A stretch of 64,000 nucleotides of DNA from NCBI GenBank assembly GCA_026261815.1, contig JAMPIT010000511.1:248001-312000 (forward strand), read 5' to 3'. The translations under genes and the position numbers were made by a program. The notes under the pieces were generated by a model. The model saw nothing but the letters and a program-made list of their open reading frames with translations, did not search any database and was not told the DNA's origin. Every line of letters starts with the position of its first letter. The stretch's first letter is position 1. Positions 22,506 to 33,939 of the stretch are shown one piece after another. The stretch comes from Monarcha castaneiventris obscurior (lineage: Eukaryota > Chordata > Aves > Passeriformes > Monarchidae).

Positions 22506-23010
22506 ATCAGCCCACAAGTGCAGCCCTGGGACACAGATCCCTTTCCATGGCACCGCTGCCTCTGGGGCCTCGCTGTGGCCCTGGCCAGGACTGGCAACGT
22601 GGTGCTGGCCCAGACCGAGCACTGAGCTGTGCTTAGCTCCCAGCTGCAGCCTGGGGACAGCACCCAGAGCAGAAGGGGCAGTTTGCCCCTGCCCCAGGCC
22701 CAGGGACAGCACAAGAACGAGCAGAGGTTGGAAATCACCCCTGGTGCCTCCTGAGGGTGCACTGAGCTCGCGAGGCTGCAGAGCTTTAATGGAGCTGTAA
22801 AATGAGTCCAGGCTTGATGGACTCTGCTGCCAGGAAAGCTCCTGTGGATGGGGAGAGCACGATGGAGACCTCCTGCCTTCCTGTCCCAACCTGCGGGGAC
22901 CTAAATATAGACAGCCCTGACAGGCCTGGGCCACTCCCCACCCTCTGCCTGAGCTGCACGCTGCAATTCCCACCCGCCAGCACCCAGCCAGGGCAGGGCT
23001 GGGAACTGCC
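22506..23010. other. Unassigned single-copy stretch
   Basis: No recognised repeat or gene. The ORFs on both strands here are spill-over from flanking CR1 frames. Confidence 0.5.
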
Positions 23011-23012
23011 TG

Positions 23013-23206
23013 CAGGATCACAGAATTAAGGCTGGAAAAGCCCTCTGAGATCAGAGTCCAACCCTTCCCCCAGCACTGCCACCATGTCCCCAAGTGCCAC
23101 ATCCACACAGATCTTAAATCCCTCCAGGGGTGGGGATTCCATCACCGCCTTCACCCTTCCAGTAAAAAATTTTTTCCCAATATCCAGGCTAGACCTTTCC
23201 TGGCTT
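23013..23206 (-). mobile_element. CR1 LINE 3' fragment
   Basis: ATCACAGAATTAAGGCTGGA and CCCCAAGTGCCACATCCACA, then CCAGGGGTGGGGATTCCATC and CCCAATATCCAGGCTAGACC, mark a minus-strand 3' end truncated at about 23206. Confidence 0.85.
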
Positions 23207-24926
23207 TTTAGCATTTGAGTTACACACCCTGGATTTACCTTTCCTGGACAGAACTTTGATCCTCAGCACAACTGCCCAGGAGCAGGATCGGTGTGACACT
23301 GCAGGGGAAGGCAGGAACACCCCTGGAACAGGGATGGGAGCCCTTTGGAGGGAGCAGTGGCGTGGTTCCCCCGCATTTCAAGGGCAGATTTTAAGATGTA
23401 GTGCAGGGAATAGAAATATCTTAAGCAAAGACCCAAGGCAAAATAATTTCCTGCTTGAACTGATTCTCAAAATCAGTGAGCCATCACAGAATCACAGAAA
23501 TATAAATCAGGGTTGGGACGGACCCACAAACATCACTGAGCTCAACTCTCACTTCTCTTCCACCACCATGTAGGAAAACTAAAAACAACTCCAAAGGTCC
23601 CCAGATCATCACTGAGGGTGGGCACCTGTGCCTTGAAGCTTTGGTCACTTCAGCTGCCCCAGAGGAGTCTCAAATCTAGAACAGGTTCGGTGCCGTGACT
23701 GCAAATCCCAGCTCAGCTCACTCCAACCTTGCTGAACTTCCCAAACTTCCCAACAACTTCAGGGTTAAAGTTTTTCCTCCCCCAGTCACCTACACCCCTA
23801 AGCCTTCCCTTCAGAAGTGCCATCAGTGCTGAGGACCCCCGGGCTACCAGGGCCAGCAGGATTTATCCCGTTCCAGTCCCTGAACAAAGGGCAGCGTGCC
23901 CGGGGATGGGAGTGGCTGTGGATGTGCTCCTGGTCCGTGGCAAATGCTGGGATTGCCCCTTTTCCACGGTGGGTTCAGCTCAGTCCCATTGCCTGGGGTT
24001 TGCTGAGGGCACACAGGAGCCCTGCACAGCTCTGAGCCGAGGGGATTTGATCCCACTTGTGCAATCCCCAGGCTCCATCCAATCCCCCTTTTCCTGCAGT
24101 GCAGATGCTGCTGCCTGCCCTGGGCTGGGCTGGGAGGTCCCATGCATGAGCACAGATAAGTCCCTTCATCTCCTGCTCACTCAGCAAGGAAGAGGGATGA
24201 AATGTGTGCTGTGTGGTGAGCCCAGCTTTGGGGAGTAATCAATGGGGTCCTGGAGAGAGAGGAATGTGGGAGAGCAAAGTCATTTCTGCATCTGTGCAGA
24301 GACTGATTATCCCGGGATTCCTGCTGGAAATGAGGTGTGCTCTGTGGGGGAAGGAGGGTTTTGGGAACAGCAGCACCCTCAGTCCAAGGATCCCATCCTC
24401 CAGACAGGGAGTTTTCCATCGAGAGTTCCACTGGCAGCGCCTGCAGAGCAGGGACCCTCTCCCTCTGCTCTGGGGCCCTGGGGGATGCAGCATCAACCCC
24501 ACAGCCCTCTCCCACTGCATCCCTGCGGGCACCAGGGAGCCAGGGTCTCTCCCACTGCTGGAAAAATATGGACTTAACACAATTCTGAGCTTCCCACCCA
24601 TTCTTTACTCACCCTTCCGGCAGCAAATTTTGGCTCCCTCTAAATGGAAAAAAAAAAAAAAAAAAGATAAACCCTTTTATCCTTTTAACCCTTTTCTTTT
24701 GGTGTGATATCCCCATCCAGCCCTGTGACATCCCCATCCCAGTACAGCCAACCTGAAAGTCCCACAAGTGGCTTGGCAATAAATCAAAGGGTTAAACATG
24801 AAGGGTGTGGGGTGGGGGAGGTGTTTTTGAGCCTGTGTGTGATACTTCAGCTCTTCTCTGAACTGCTGAAAGGTTCAGGAGATGGCAGGAGAACCCACAG
24901 GGACTTGGAAAGGCTGTGTCTCCCAA
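23207..24926. other. Mostly single-copy stretch
   Basis: A CR1-like tail (ATCACAGAATCACAGAAATA) lies at 23486 with only a poor body after it. A poly-A run of about 18 lies at 24648-24665. The ORFs around 23729-24707 overlap on both strands and are not supported. Confidence 0.5.
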
Positions 24927-26612
24927 ATCCTTTGCCCTTCCTTGGTCAGGGAACAACAGAGAGAAGGTTCAGAATGGGAATTACCCTGAGATTTGCCCCC
25001 TCTAGGCTCAGAACAGGATGTTCTCGGGGCCAATTTCCTGTCCAAACTCCTGTGGGGAAGGCACCAGGGGTGCCCAGGAAGGTTCCTGGCTGATGGAATT
25101 GAACTGCTGCTTTAGGGATCCTTCTCCTGCATTTTCTCCCCTCACAGCTGCTGCCACGTCCTGCAATATCCAAAACCCAGAGCTGTGCAGACAGCCTGGT
25201 GTGCAGAGGGGCAGGACTGAGCCTGGATTATGGCTCCAGGACAGGACACCTTTGAGAAGATGCCCAAACCAATCCGGTCTCACTGGTTTGCCTTCCTCAG
25301 GCAGGGAACAACAGAGAGAAGGTTCAGAACTGGAATTACCCTGGGATAGGCTCGGGACAAGCTGTTCCTGGGGCCAATTTCCTGTCCAAACCCCTGCAGG
25401 GAAGGTGCCAGGAGTGCCCAGGAAGGATCCCAGTGCTGGAAATGCAGCGTGCATTGACACCCAGCCAGGGACCCAGCAGGGTGGTGGCTGCTCCTGGGCA
25501 CGAGTGGCAGAGGAGGAAGCACAGCCAGTGTGCAGCTGCTCTTGGAGAAAAAGCTATTACATTTCAATTCCCAAGGGTGCTGTTGGCTCAAACGCTCTCC
25601 AGGCCAAATCTAAGTTGATTTAACACACCCAGAGTCGCCCTGTGGGTGCTCACAGCCCAAGGGTTGAGGTGCTGCTGCTCAGGCAAAGCTGTGAAATTCA
25701 CATTTTCCCTGCATCCAGGCCAGCAGGATGGAATAACTAAAGCTGCACTGGGATGTCCCTGGGAGATCCCAGCCCACGAGGGAGCGTTGCCAGCTTTCCC
25801 AGCTGTCCTCAGCTTCACCTGGCTGGCGTTTTACACCTTCTCCTGATGGAATTGAACTGCTGCTCTTGGAAATCCTGCTCTGAACCTTCTCCCCACACCT
25901 TCCACGGTCCCAGGCTGCTCCAAGCCCCATCCAGCCTGGCCTTGGACACTTCCAGGGATGCTTTGCTGGTGCATCTCAGTACCCCCAGGCCAGACCCCTC
26001 CCTCTGCAGCAGATTTGTGTACCAAGAACTTCCCTCCCTCTCCCACTCTCAGTCCCATTTCAGCAGAAGCTGCTCAGGTGGCTTTTTGGGTGAAATTGAT
26101 GCTGCAGCCCCCACACGTCCTGTGGCTGCACAAACCAGCTCTGTCCAGGCTCTCTGACCTCCTCTCTTGCAGTCCCGGTGACAAAAAGTGATGTAGAGCT
26201 TTGGGTTTCAGGAATGAGGCCATGTCCTGGGATATCCAAAATCCAGAGCTGTGCAGACAGCCTGGTGTGCAGAGGGGCAGGACTGAGGCTGGATTATGGC
26301 TCCAGGACAGGACATCTTTTGAGAAGATGCCCAAGTCCATCCGGTCTCACTGGTTTACCTTCCTCAGGCAGGGAACAACAGAAAGCAGGTTCAGCATGAG
26401 AATTATCCTGAGATTTGTCCCATCTAGGCTCGGGACAAGGTGGTGTTGAATTTTCTCCCCACACAGCTGTTGCCATGTCTTGGGATATCCAAAATCCAGA
26501 GCTGTGCAGACACCCTGGTGTGCAGAGGGGCAGGAGTGAGCCTGGATTATGGCTCCAGGACAGGACATCTTTGAGAAGATGCCCAAACCAATCCAGCCTC
26601 ACTGGTTTCCCT
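24927..26612. repeat. Local cluster of dispersed duplicated modules
   Basis: Three modules recur. Module X (around CAGGGAACAACAGAGAGAAG) occurs at about 24930, 25285 and 26352. Module Y (TGATGGAATTGAACTGCTGC) occurs at 25091 and 25844. Module Z (CAGAGCTGTGCAGACAGCCT to TTGAGAAGATGCCCAAACCA) occurs at about 25141, 26221 and 26470. Spacings vary (251, 355 and 1067 bp), so this is a stepwise duplication and not a simple tandem array. Module identity is about 90% or more by eye. No gene is recognised. Confidence 0.85.
25899..26221 (-). repeat. Left arm of a large inverted repeat
   Basis: It starts with truncated minus-strand CR1 3' sequence (CCCAGGCTGCTCCAAGCCCC). It continues through non-CR1 sequence (AAGAACTTCCCTCCCTCTCC) to AAGTGATGTAGAGCTTTGGG. 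Its reverse complement matches 26989-27308 at about 90% or more. Confidence 0.9.
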
Positions 26613-26890
26613 GTTAGGGCTGTTTCATCTCATTTAGTTAAGATTAATTTCAGCTGTTCCTGGGTAAAAAGGCCTCCAGGTACTGACCCATCCTCCTGTC
26701 CTTCCCCTGCTGACTCAGCAGCTCCCTGGGCCCTATGCAAATGCACATTCCTGAGTGCTGACCTGTCTGATCCTGATACTGCCCTCATTCATCAATAAAT
26801 ACCTTCCTTTAATCTTTGCTCCACTCTTTCTTCTAATGCTTTGTAATAAATATTTTTATTTGTGCCCCATTCAGGAAAGTCGAAACTCTC
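26612..26890 (+). mobile_element. Possible solo LTR
   Basis: It begins TGTTAGGGCTGTTTCATCTC and has two AATAAA signals (about 26793 and 26846), with a T-rich stretch near the second. It lies between the inverted-repeat arms. The right end is not defined and no target duplication was found, so this is tentative. Confidence 0.4.
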
Positions 26891-26988
26891 ATCACACAAT
26901 GATGAAATCTCGTGGGACTTTTGATACAATTGCAGAATGACCAACCCCCTTTTATGGCTCCCTCCCAGCTGCAGGTGGGTGATTTATT

Positions 26989-27308
26989 GGCCTCCTTCCT
27001 GAAACCCAAATACATCACTTTTCATCATCAGGGCTGCATGAGAGGAGGTCAGAGAGCCTGGAGAGAGCTGGTTTGTGCAGCCACAGAAAGTGTGGGGGCT
27101 GCAGCACCAATTTCACCCAAAAAGCCACCTGAGCAGCTTCTGCTGAAATGGGACTGAGAGTGGGAGAGGGAGGGAAGTTCTTGGTCCACAAATCTGCTGC
27201 AGAGGGAGGGCTTGGACCTGGTGGGACTGAGATGCACCAGCAAAGCATCCCTGGAAGTGTCCAAGGCCAGGCTGGATGGGGCGTGGAGCAGCCTGGGACA
27301 GTGGAAGA
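26989..27308 (+). repeat. Right arm of a large inverted repeat
   Basis: It is the inverted partner of 25899-26221. The arm merges into a complete plus-strand CR1 3' end. Confidence 0.9.
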
Positions 27309-27368
27309 TGTCCCTGCCCATGGTAGAGCTGAGCTTTAAGGTCCCTTCTCAACCCAAACCATTCCGGG
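27243..27368 (+). mobile_element. CR1 LINE 3' end
   Basis: AAGCATCCCTGGAAGTGTCC, then GATGGGGCGTGGAGCAGCCT and GTCCCTGCCCATGGTAGAGC, ending TTTAAGGTCCCTTCTCAACC and CAAACCATTCCGGGGCTC. The first 65 bp belong to the inverted-repeat arm. Confidence 0.9.
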
Positions 27369-27484
27369 GCTCTCTGCAAGCTGACAAATGGAAATTTACA
27401 GGTATTAGCACGTCCTTCCAGACTATCAGGCCCATTAGTTTATTTATCACTAAATAAATACCTCGGTATCAGCAGATACTGAGT

Positions 27485-27800
27485 GGCTGGGCCCGTTCTG
27501 GTATCACAGTGCCCTACTTTGGCTGGCCCGACCCACGGGGGAGCAGGCTGGGCTCGGCTGTGCCTGCTGGGCTGGGAATGGGGCTGGGAATGGGGCTGCC
27601 TCTGTCCTTATCTGTTATCAGATCGCCGCAGCTTTGCTCAGGCACGAGGGTGCCGTGGGAGGGCCTCACCTCGAGATAACAGGGCTTGAAAGGGCCGAGC
27701 AGGGACGGAGAGCAAACAGCGGGCAGGAGAACCGGGGCTGGGAGCTGCGGGGCTGCCGGGGCAAACTTTGCCCCGGTGAGTGTGGGGAGCCCAGGAGCAG
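27485..27800. promoter_or_regulatory. CpG-rich patch with clustered GATA motifs
   Basis: About 16 CpGs lie in roughly 250 bp. CTTATCTGTTATCAGATC at about 27607 gives three overlapping GATA-type sites, and CGAGATAACA follows at about 27672. The patch is non-repetitive. It is a candidate enhancer or promoter; no exon is recognised. Confidence 0.4.
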
Positions 27801-27994
27801 CCCTGGCCTCTGTGTGTCACCATCAGCTCTGCGCCTGGAGCAGGCAGAGGTTGGCATCAGGAGGAAGGTTTCTCCCTGTGGATGCCAGCTGGGTGATCCC
27901 CACCCTGAGGAGCCCAAAGCTCCATGGGCGTGGGACACGCTGTGCCCGGTGCTCCCGAGGGGACACCCGGCTGTGCCAGGGCTGTGGGGCTGAA

Positions 27995-28465
27995 CACAGA
28001 ACCCCAGAACCACAGACTGAGCAGGGTTGGGAAAGACCTGAGATCACTGAGTTGAGATCATTGAGTCTGGACACCTCCTTGTCACCCAGACCATGGCACT
28101 GAGTGCCACATCCAGGCTTTGCTTAAAGATCTCCAGGGATGAGTTCTCCAAACCTCCCTGGGCAGCCCCTGCCAATCCCTGAGCGCCCTTTCCATGGGGA
28201 AATTCCTGCTGATGTCCAACCTGAGCCTCCCCTGGCCCAGCCTGAGGCCGTTCCCTCTCCTCCTGTCCCTGTTCCCTGGGAGCAGAGCCCGACCCCCCCC
28301 GGCTGCCCCCTCCTGTCAGGGACTTGTGCAGAGCCACAAGGTCCCCCCTGAGCCTCCTTTTCTCCAGCCTGAGCCCCTTTCCCAGCTCCCTCAGCCTCTC
28401 CTGGGGCTCCAGCCCCTTCCCAGCTCCGCTCCCTGCCCTGGACACGCTCCAGCATCCCAACACCT
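27995..28465 (-). mobile_element. CR1 LINE 3' fragment with ORF2 C-terminus
   Basis: The 3' end is at about 27995 (AGAACCCCAGAACCACAGAC). On the minus strand the upstream part reads [19 protein letters not shown], a well-known motif of the CR1 ORF2 C-terminus, and continues mostly open to the stop. About 150 bp (28195-28342) is nearly identical to the copy at the window's right edge. It carries the unexpanded form of the site that became a 31-bp array in the copies at 12694 and 35957. Confidence 0.93.
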
Positions 28466-30680
28466 GACACCTCCTGCTGCAGAAGTGCCAAGGACAGTGA
28501 ATGTTTTCTCCTGCCAGGAGCTGAAGTGTCCGACTGTGTTCCTGTCCTGCAGGTGCCTGGAGCCAGGCTGGGTTTGGAGCCTGGCTGATTTCTTCATGTG
28601 AAACACCAGTAAAGGCACATAACCAAGGGCATCACTTCTAGAGTTACCCCAAGGAAGTCAAGCATGGGAAAAGAAGTTTGAAGCTGAGTTTATTAATTGA
28701 AACACCCCTCTGTGAGGTGTGGCCGAGCCCACAGCACTGCAGGGTGTCCTCTGCTTTGGTGCAAGGACTGGGGCAAATTCGGAATTAAGGAATTAAGCAG
28801 GAGGTGCTGCCTCTGCAGGCAGAGAGGGGCTGCCCAGTGTGGCACCCACCAGCAGCTTTTCAGTAAGAGCAGGAAACTCCCATCTCCAAGAGCTCCCAGG
28901 GCCTGCCAGCCCAGAAATTGGGGTCAGAGACTTTGGCCACCCTTCCAGGCAAGCTGACACCCAAGGACATTCCTTCACTCTACATGCAAATGTAATAATG
29001 TGTTTTATTGTCTTCTATTTCTGCAGCTCTGCTCCATTACTGCAAATTGATGCTTTCAAGCAAACACTTCCTTCTGCCCTTAAATCTTTCAGCCAGAAAG
29101 CTGTCACAGCCTCGCTTTCCAGCCTGCTGAGGGTGTGGTGGTGCTGAAACCTCGGAGCAGGGGACTCCTGTCAGCACCAGGCTCTCAGCAATCCCTCCTG
29201 GAAAGCTGGAGAGCAGCAGGGATCCCCGCCATGGTTGTTGGACCACCTTGGACCTGCTCTCGTGGTGGGAGCTCCACTGAAGGCTCCTCACAGGGCCAGG
29301 AGGGCAGGATTGGACCCCGAGGGAATTTATCTCGCTGCTCCTGCTCCATGTAGGGACACAAAAAAGTCACCCAGAGTTCAATCCTTCTCCCCACCATTCA
29401 TTATTTTTCCAGCATTTTTCCTGAACCTCAGGAAAACTGCACACAGTGCCCATGGAAGGTGCTCCGTGGGTCTGGAAATAAATTATTATCAGGAAATAAA
29501 TTATTCCCACACCCACCAAGATGGTGCTGACTCTTCCCCAGCTCAGCCCCAGCTGTAGTTAGACTGAGCAAGTAAATTATGCAGGAATGTGAGAAAACCG
29601 TTCTGCAGGTGTGATGCTTCCTGATCTCAGTGGGATTTGGAGCCAACCTCTTCAAGGAGGTGCAGGAAGAAGTTGGTTTGAGGGGAAAAAAAATGCAGGA
29701 TGGAGCTCAGGATTGACAGTGGAGATTGAGCACCTGATCTGCTCAGGAGAGCTTCTGAGAATAAATACCCAGAGTATAAAATAATAAATAATACTGTAAT
29801 AATTAAAATTAAAATAATACAATAATAAAAATAATAAGTAATAAACTAATAGATATCCAGACACCTCTTTGGAGATATCCTGAGTATTTCCCATCTCCCA
29901 CCCCCCAGGAAAGCAGGCCCAGGACTTGGCAGCAGAGGGTTTGGTCACCGGGATGTGGGAATGGAACTGATTTGGTTTGGTTTGGAAATGATTTGGGAAT
30001 GGTTTGTGCCTCCAGCCGCGGGCTGGCAGCCTCTGAGGGTTGATGGGCTCATCCCTGAGGGTGTCCTGGCACGTGGCCGGGCTGGGACTGGGCCTGGGCG
30101 AGTCCAAGCCCCTGTGGCCACCGGGAGCTGTGGTGAGCTGGTCCCTGGGGTGGGTGAGCCACAGGAACCCCAACTGGACACTGACCACGGTGTCTGCTCG
30201 CTCTGGAGACCCACAGAGGTCATTTCATGAGACACCTCGAGGCCATACAATGCCCCAGGGCAGGAAATTTTACATTTCAGTCTCCAGTTTTCCATTTCAG
30301 TCTCCAGTTTTACGTTTCAGTGTCCCCTGTCTCGTTGGCTGCATTCTTGTCATGGCTTGGAGTGAGACATCTACAGCAAAACATCAAACCCTGAAGTTAA
30401 ACCTGGTTATTTAGCACCACAAAGTGAACAGAAAAGTCTGGACTAGATAAAGTTTGATTAATTAGGCTGTGCAAACCACATCACTCACGAGGTACACAGC
30501 AACAGCTCGGACAGACTCAGGGGTTCCATCACTGCTATCACCAGAGCAGCTTCAGCTTCCCAGGGCTGAACTCTCCCTGGTGCAGCCCTGGGTTTAATGA
30601 GGCCCAGGAGCAGATTTAGCTGCAGCTGAGGGCAGCAGCAGCTCTGTCACTGAGGGAGCCCCTCGCTCCCTGTCACATCT
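28466..30680. other. Single-copy stretch with AT-rich patch
   Basis: An AT-rich region of TAATAA/AAATAA words spans about 29770-29855. No repeat family or gene is recognised. The minus-strand ORF 29652-30188 is open but crosses this low-complexity patch. Confidence 0.5.
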
Positions 30681-31020
30681 CTGGTGCGAGGCTCTCTCAC
30701 ACCCGACACACAGATACTCTCCATTCGTTACCTGCACTTGCAATTAATTTGCTGCCTGCGCTTTTGGGAAGTCCCAGCTTATTTTCCTGCTCCCCTGACA
30801 CGTCTGACATTTTCCCTGCTCTCCTGTTTTCTGCTCGTGCCACTTTAGCCTAATTTGAGTCAAGGTGCAGCCCACGCTGTTGGCTCAGGGAACGCTGCTC
30901 GGCTTTTCAGCATCTGTCCTACACATTTAATTTACATTTAACCCACCCTGCTCGAAGGTTTAAAGTGGAAAGGTTGCAGTCATTACCTGCAGAAAGCCAA
31001 TTTATGAGTGGTGTGAACAC
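30680..31020. promoter_or_regulatory. Candidate conserved non-coding element
   Basis: Balanced-composition sequence with homeodomain-type cores (CAATTAATTTGC, CATTTAATTTACATTTAACC), free of any recognised repeat. Conservation cannot be tested here; the call rests on composition only. Confidence 0.25.
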
Positions 31021-31082
31021 TGAGGTGTTTATGCCTCAGGCCAGAGTCCTGTCCTGTCCCAGGGAAAAGAGCTCTGAGCTGT

Positions 31083-31140
31083 GAGGAGGAGGAGAAGGAG
31101 GAGAAGGAGGAGGAGGAGGAGGAGGAGGAGGAGGAGAGGG
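31083..31140. repeat. (GGA)n trinucleotide run
   Basis: GGA/GAG units with two GAAGGA interruptions. It reads as a poly-Ser or poly-Leu tract on the minus strand. Confidence 0.95.
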
Positions 31141-32138
31141 TCAGACATCCCCAGCAGCGCTGCTGGCCTGAGAGAGGCATCCCAGTGACACGGTGACATC
31201 CAATCTCCCCTCTGGCGGGGTTTAAAACACATTTCCGATGCTCACTGAGGGTAAATAAGGGGTGTTTCAGTGGAAATGCTTTGGTGTGGACAGAAATTGT
31301 CCCTGTATTACACCCAAAATCTGCAGGAGATGGAGAATCCACACACTGTGGTTCAGCCTGGCTGCCCCCTCAGAGATCTGCTTTGCCCCTGGCTAATTAC
31401 AGGCTGTAATCAAGCCACTTCTCAGCTCATCAGTCCCCTCTGTGAGCACATGGTCTGCCTAAATTCCCCCTTATGCCTTCAGACTGGAATACTCATCATT
31501 ATTTCATATTTTCTGGGATGTTTTCACCCTGGAAAAGGCTGGGTTCCACTGCTGGGTGCAGGGTTTTTGTGTTGGTGTAGTCAGAAGGCTCTACCTACCC
31601 TTCAGAATAACAACAAATCATAATAGATAACAGACACAGCTGTTGCTGATTATTTTAGGAGTTAAGCATTCCTGAGAAGAAGTGATGGAGAAATGCTGCT
31701 GTTGCACAGAAATTTCAATAATTATTTCCAAACTCATGTATTTTTATTAAAAAAAATAATCCGTGGACATCATTATTAACAGGTTAAGCTGAAATAGACC
31801 TAGATAAATGAGATTTTGTCCCACTAGAAGAGGGTGTTCGGAGCCGTGACATCACATCCTTCTGCCAGCAGAGGCAAAACCAGGTGTTAAATGTTTCTAA
31901 CCTGAAGCATCACCATGAAATCCTGATTTTGAGAGCTGAATCCAGTCCCTTTAGCCCCTCACAAAAGGGCTTTGGCTCCAGCCTGGGGCCAAACTGCCGA
32001 GGAGCAGCTCCACGCTGCATTTTCCCTTTTGCACTGTGCATTTCATGGCTGGGATTTTCTTCGAAGCAGCCAAAAGGAAATTAAATCACCATCCTGAGTG
32101 TGCAGGAGTCACTGGGAACAAATCTGCTGGCCTTGCCT
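31141..32138. other. Unassigned single-copy stretch
   Basis: No recognised repeat or gene. It has an AT-rich stretch at 31740-31830. Confidence 0.5.
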
Positions 32139-32139
32139 T

Positions 32140-32292
32140 GGAATTCCAGGATCATTAAGGTTGGAAAAGCCCTCCCTGACCATCAAGTCCAAGCTGTGCC
32201 CAGTCCCCACCTTGTCACCAGCCCAGAGCACCAAGTGCCACGTCCAGGCCTTCCTTGAACACATCCAGAATCTTGCCTTGCAGTTCCCCAGG
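32140..32292 (-). mobile_element. CR1 LINE 3' fragment
   Basis: CATTAAGGTTGGAAAAGCCC, CCCACCTTGTCACCAGCCCA and AAGTGCCACGTCCAGGCCTT mark a minus-strand 3' end. It is short, about 150 bp. Confidence 0.8.
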
Positions 32293-33343
32293 CCTGGGAT
32301 AGCAGGCAGTGTGTCCAGAGGTGGAATTGTAGCCTGAAAAAAATCCCCAATTCCTGCTAAGTCTCTCTGTTTAATGTATTTTATGGCAAGACAGAGAGAG
32401 GCTGGGGTGAGGGCAGGGCCTGTAAGAGCAGCTTCCACTGCAGCTGAAGCTCTCTAACTCCAGTTTCATCTACTAGACCCTAAAAAAATATTTAAAAAAT
32501 CATTAAAATGGGACTTTTGCACAGTACTTACTGTAGGTAGAGTTTTTCCAGTTCTACAAAACTCGCAGTGATGGGGGATTCCCATGTCCCCTGTACCATC
32601 CACCTGTGCAAGTAAAAATCTTTCATAACAGGCAACATGAGATGTTGTAAACCTCAGAAAATAATTTCCAGGAGATCTGTGCAATTAAACCCCAGCTTTT
32701 CTCCCCAAAGCCAAGCAGGGAGTGCCCATGCTGATCCCAGCTGGGTGCTTGGGCCCAGCGCTGCTGCAGAGAGGGGGATTAATTCAGAGATTTAGAGATT
32801 TCCTCACAGTTTTACATCTGCAGCAAGGTGGGGTAGCCAGAAACCCACCCTCTGTGAATCAGGGCTGCTCCCTGGAGCCCTGGCCCCCAGTCCAGCGGTT
32901 CTTAAAGAGATTTATTTTGTTTGACTCAGGGCACGTGGCAGCCTGGTGACGTTTGAGGGGCTGAGCTCAGGAGCTCCTGCAGGCTTGGCAAGGCCCGGCC
33001 TCAGCTTCAGCGCAGATTTTGCAATGCAGATGAGCCAAGGGAAGGTAAGAAAAATAAAAGTGTAATTAGATGAGACCACAACGATGATGATGCTGCAGGT
33101 GAGCAGAGAAATCAGTCTGGAAGCTCTTCCCAAAGGCTGTGACCAACCATAAACTGAGCAGGGCCTACCAGAGGATTAATTCAAGTGGGAAAAGAGCTTT
33201 AGGGTCGGGTCCAACCATAAAGTGGCACAGATTGACCTTGTGCTGAGCAGGGATCTGCTGTCAAGCCTTGGTGTGTCCAAAAATCTTCTTCCAGAAGGAT
33301 TGTGGAAATCAGGGAGACAACGTGAAAAAAGACATCAGGGAAA
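32293..33343. other. Unassigned single-copy stretch
   Basis: No recognised repeat or gene up to the GGGAA array. Confidence 0.5.
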
Positions 33344-33543
33344 GGGAAGGGAAGGGAAGGGAAGGGAAGGGAAGGGAAGGGAAGGGAAGGGAAGGGAAGG
33401 GAAGGGAAGGGAAGGGAAGGGAAGGGAAGGGAAGGGAAGGGAAGGGAATGGAAGGGAAGGGAAGGGAAGGGAAGGGAAGGGAAGGGAAGGGAAGGGAAGG
33501 GAAGGGAAGGGAAGGGAAGGGAAGGGAAGGGAAGGGAAGGGAA
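33344..33543 (+). repeat. (GGGAA)40 pentanucleotide array
   Basis: Two hundred bases of GGGAA with one substitution (T at 33449). It abuts the 3' end of a minus-strand CR1 whose normal terminal sequence is TTGGGAAGGGACCTTAAAG, so the array probably grew from that GGGAAGGGA seed. The G-rich strand is antisense to the CR1. Confidence 0.98.
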
Positions 33544-33545
33544 GG

Positions 33546-33700
33546 GGCCTTAAAGCTCATCCAGTGCCATCCAGGGACACCTTCCACTGTCCCAGGCTGC
33601 TCCAAGCCCTGTCTAACCTGGCTTTGGAACTTCCAGGGATCCAGGGGTAGCCACAGCTTCTCTGGGCAACTTCAGCCACTGGACAACTACCTGGACAAAT
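33546..33700 (-). mobile_element. CR1 LINE 3' fragment beside the GGGAA array
   Basis: GGCCTTAAAGCTCATCCAGT, then ACACCTTCCACTGTCCCAGG and TCCAGGGATCCAGGGGTAGC. The terminal GGTTTGGGTT and octamers are lost or replaced by the array. Confidence 0.88.
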
Positions 33701-33939
33701 ACTTCAGCAAACAACCAAAAAAGTTCATTAAAAGCAATTAAATACCCACCCATGCCAAGCTTTATTTCTGCTTGAAGCCAGCAACGCCCAGACCTCAGAG
33801 CTGTGTCTGCAGAGCCCTGAGTGGGACCAGCGTGGGGCTGCAGCTTGGTGGCACAGACCAGCCTGGGCATGGTTGTGGGGTGGCACTGAGTCCCTGCTCA
33901 GTGACAGCTCAGCCCCGGGGCTGCTGTAAATCCCAGTGG

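Noticed and set aside
21954..23108. 384-codon minus-strand ORF
   Set aside because: It runs antisense through CR1 fragments and unrelated sequence. It matches no protein family I know and is explained by high GC and low stop density.
29770..29855. AT-rich stretch as an origin or matrix attachment site
   Set aside because: It is a short simple sequence of TAATAA words. Nothing else supports a function.
33222..33741. GGGAA-derived ORFs (Gly-Arg-Glu-Gly-Lys repeats)
   Set aside because: They are products of the pentanucleotide array.
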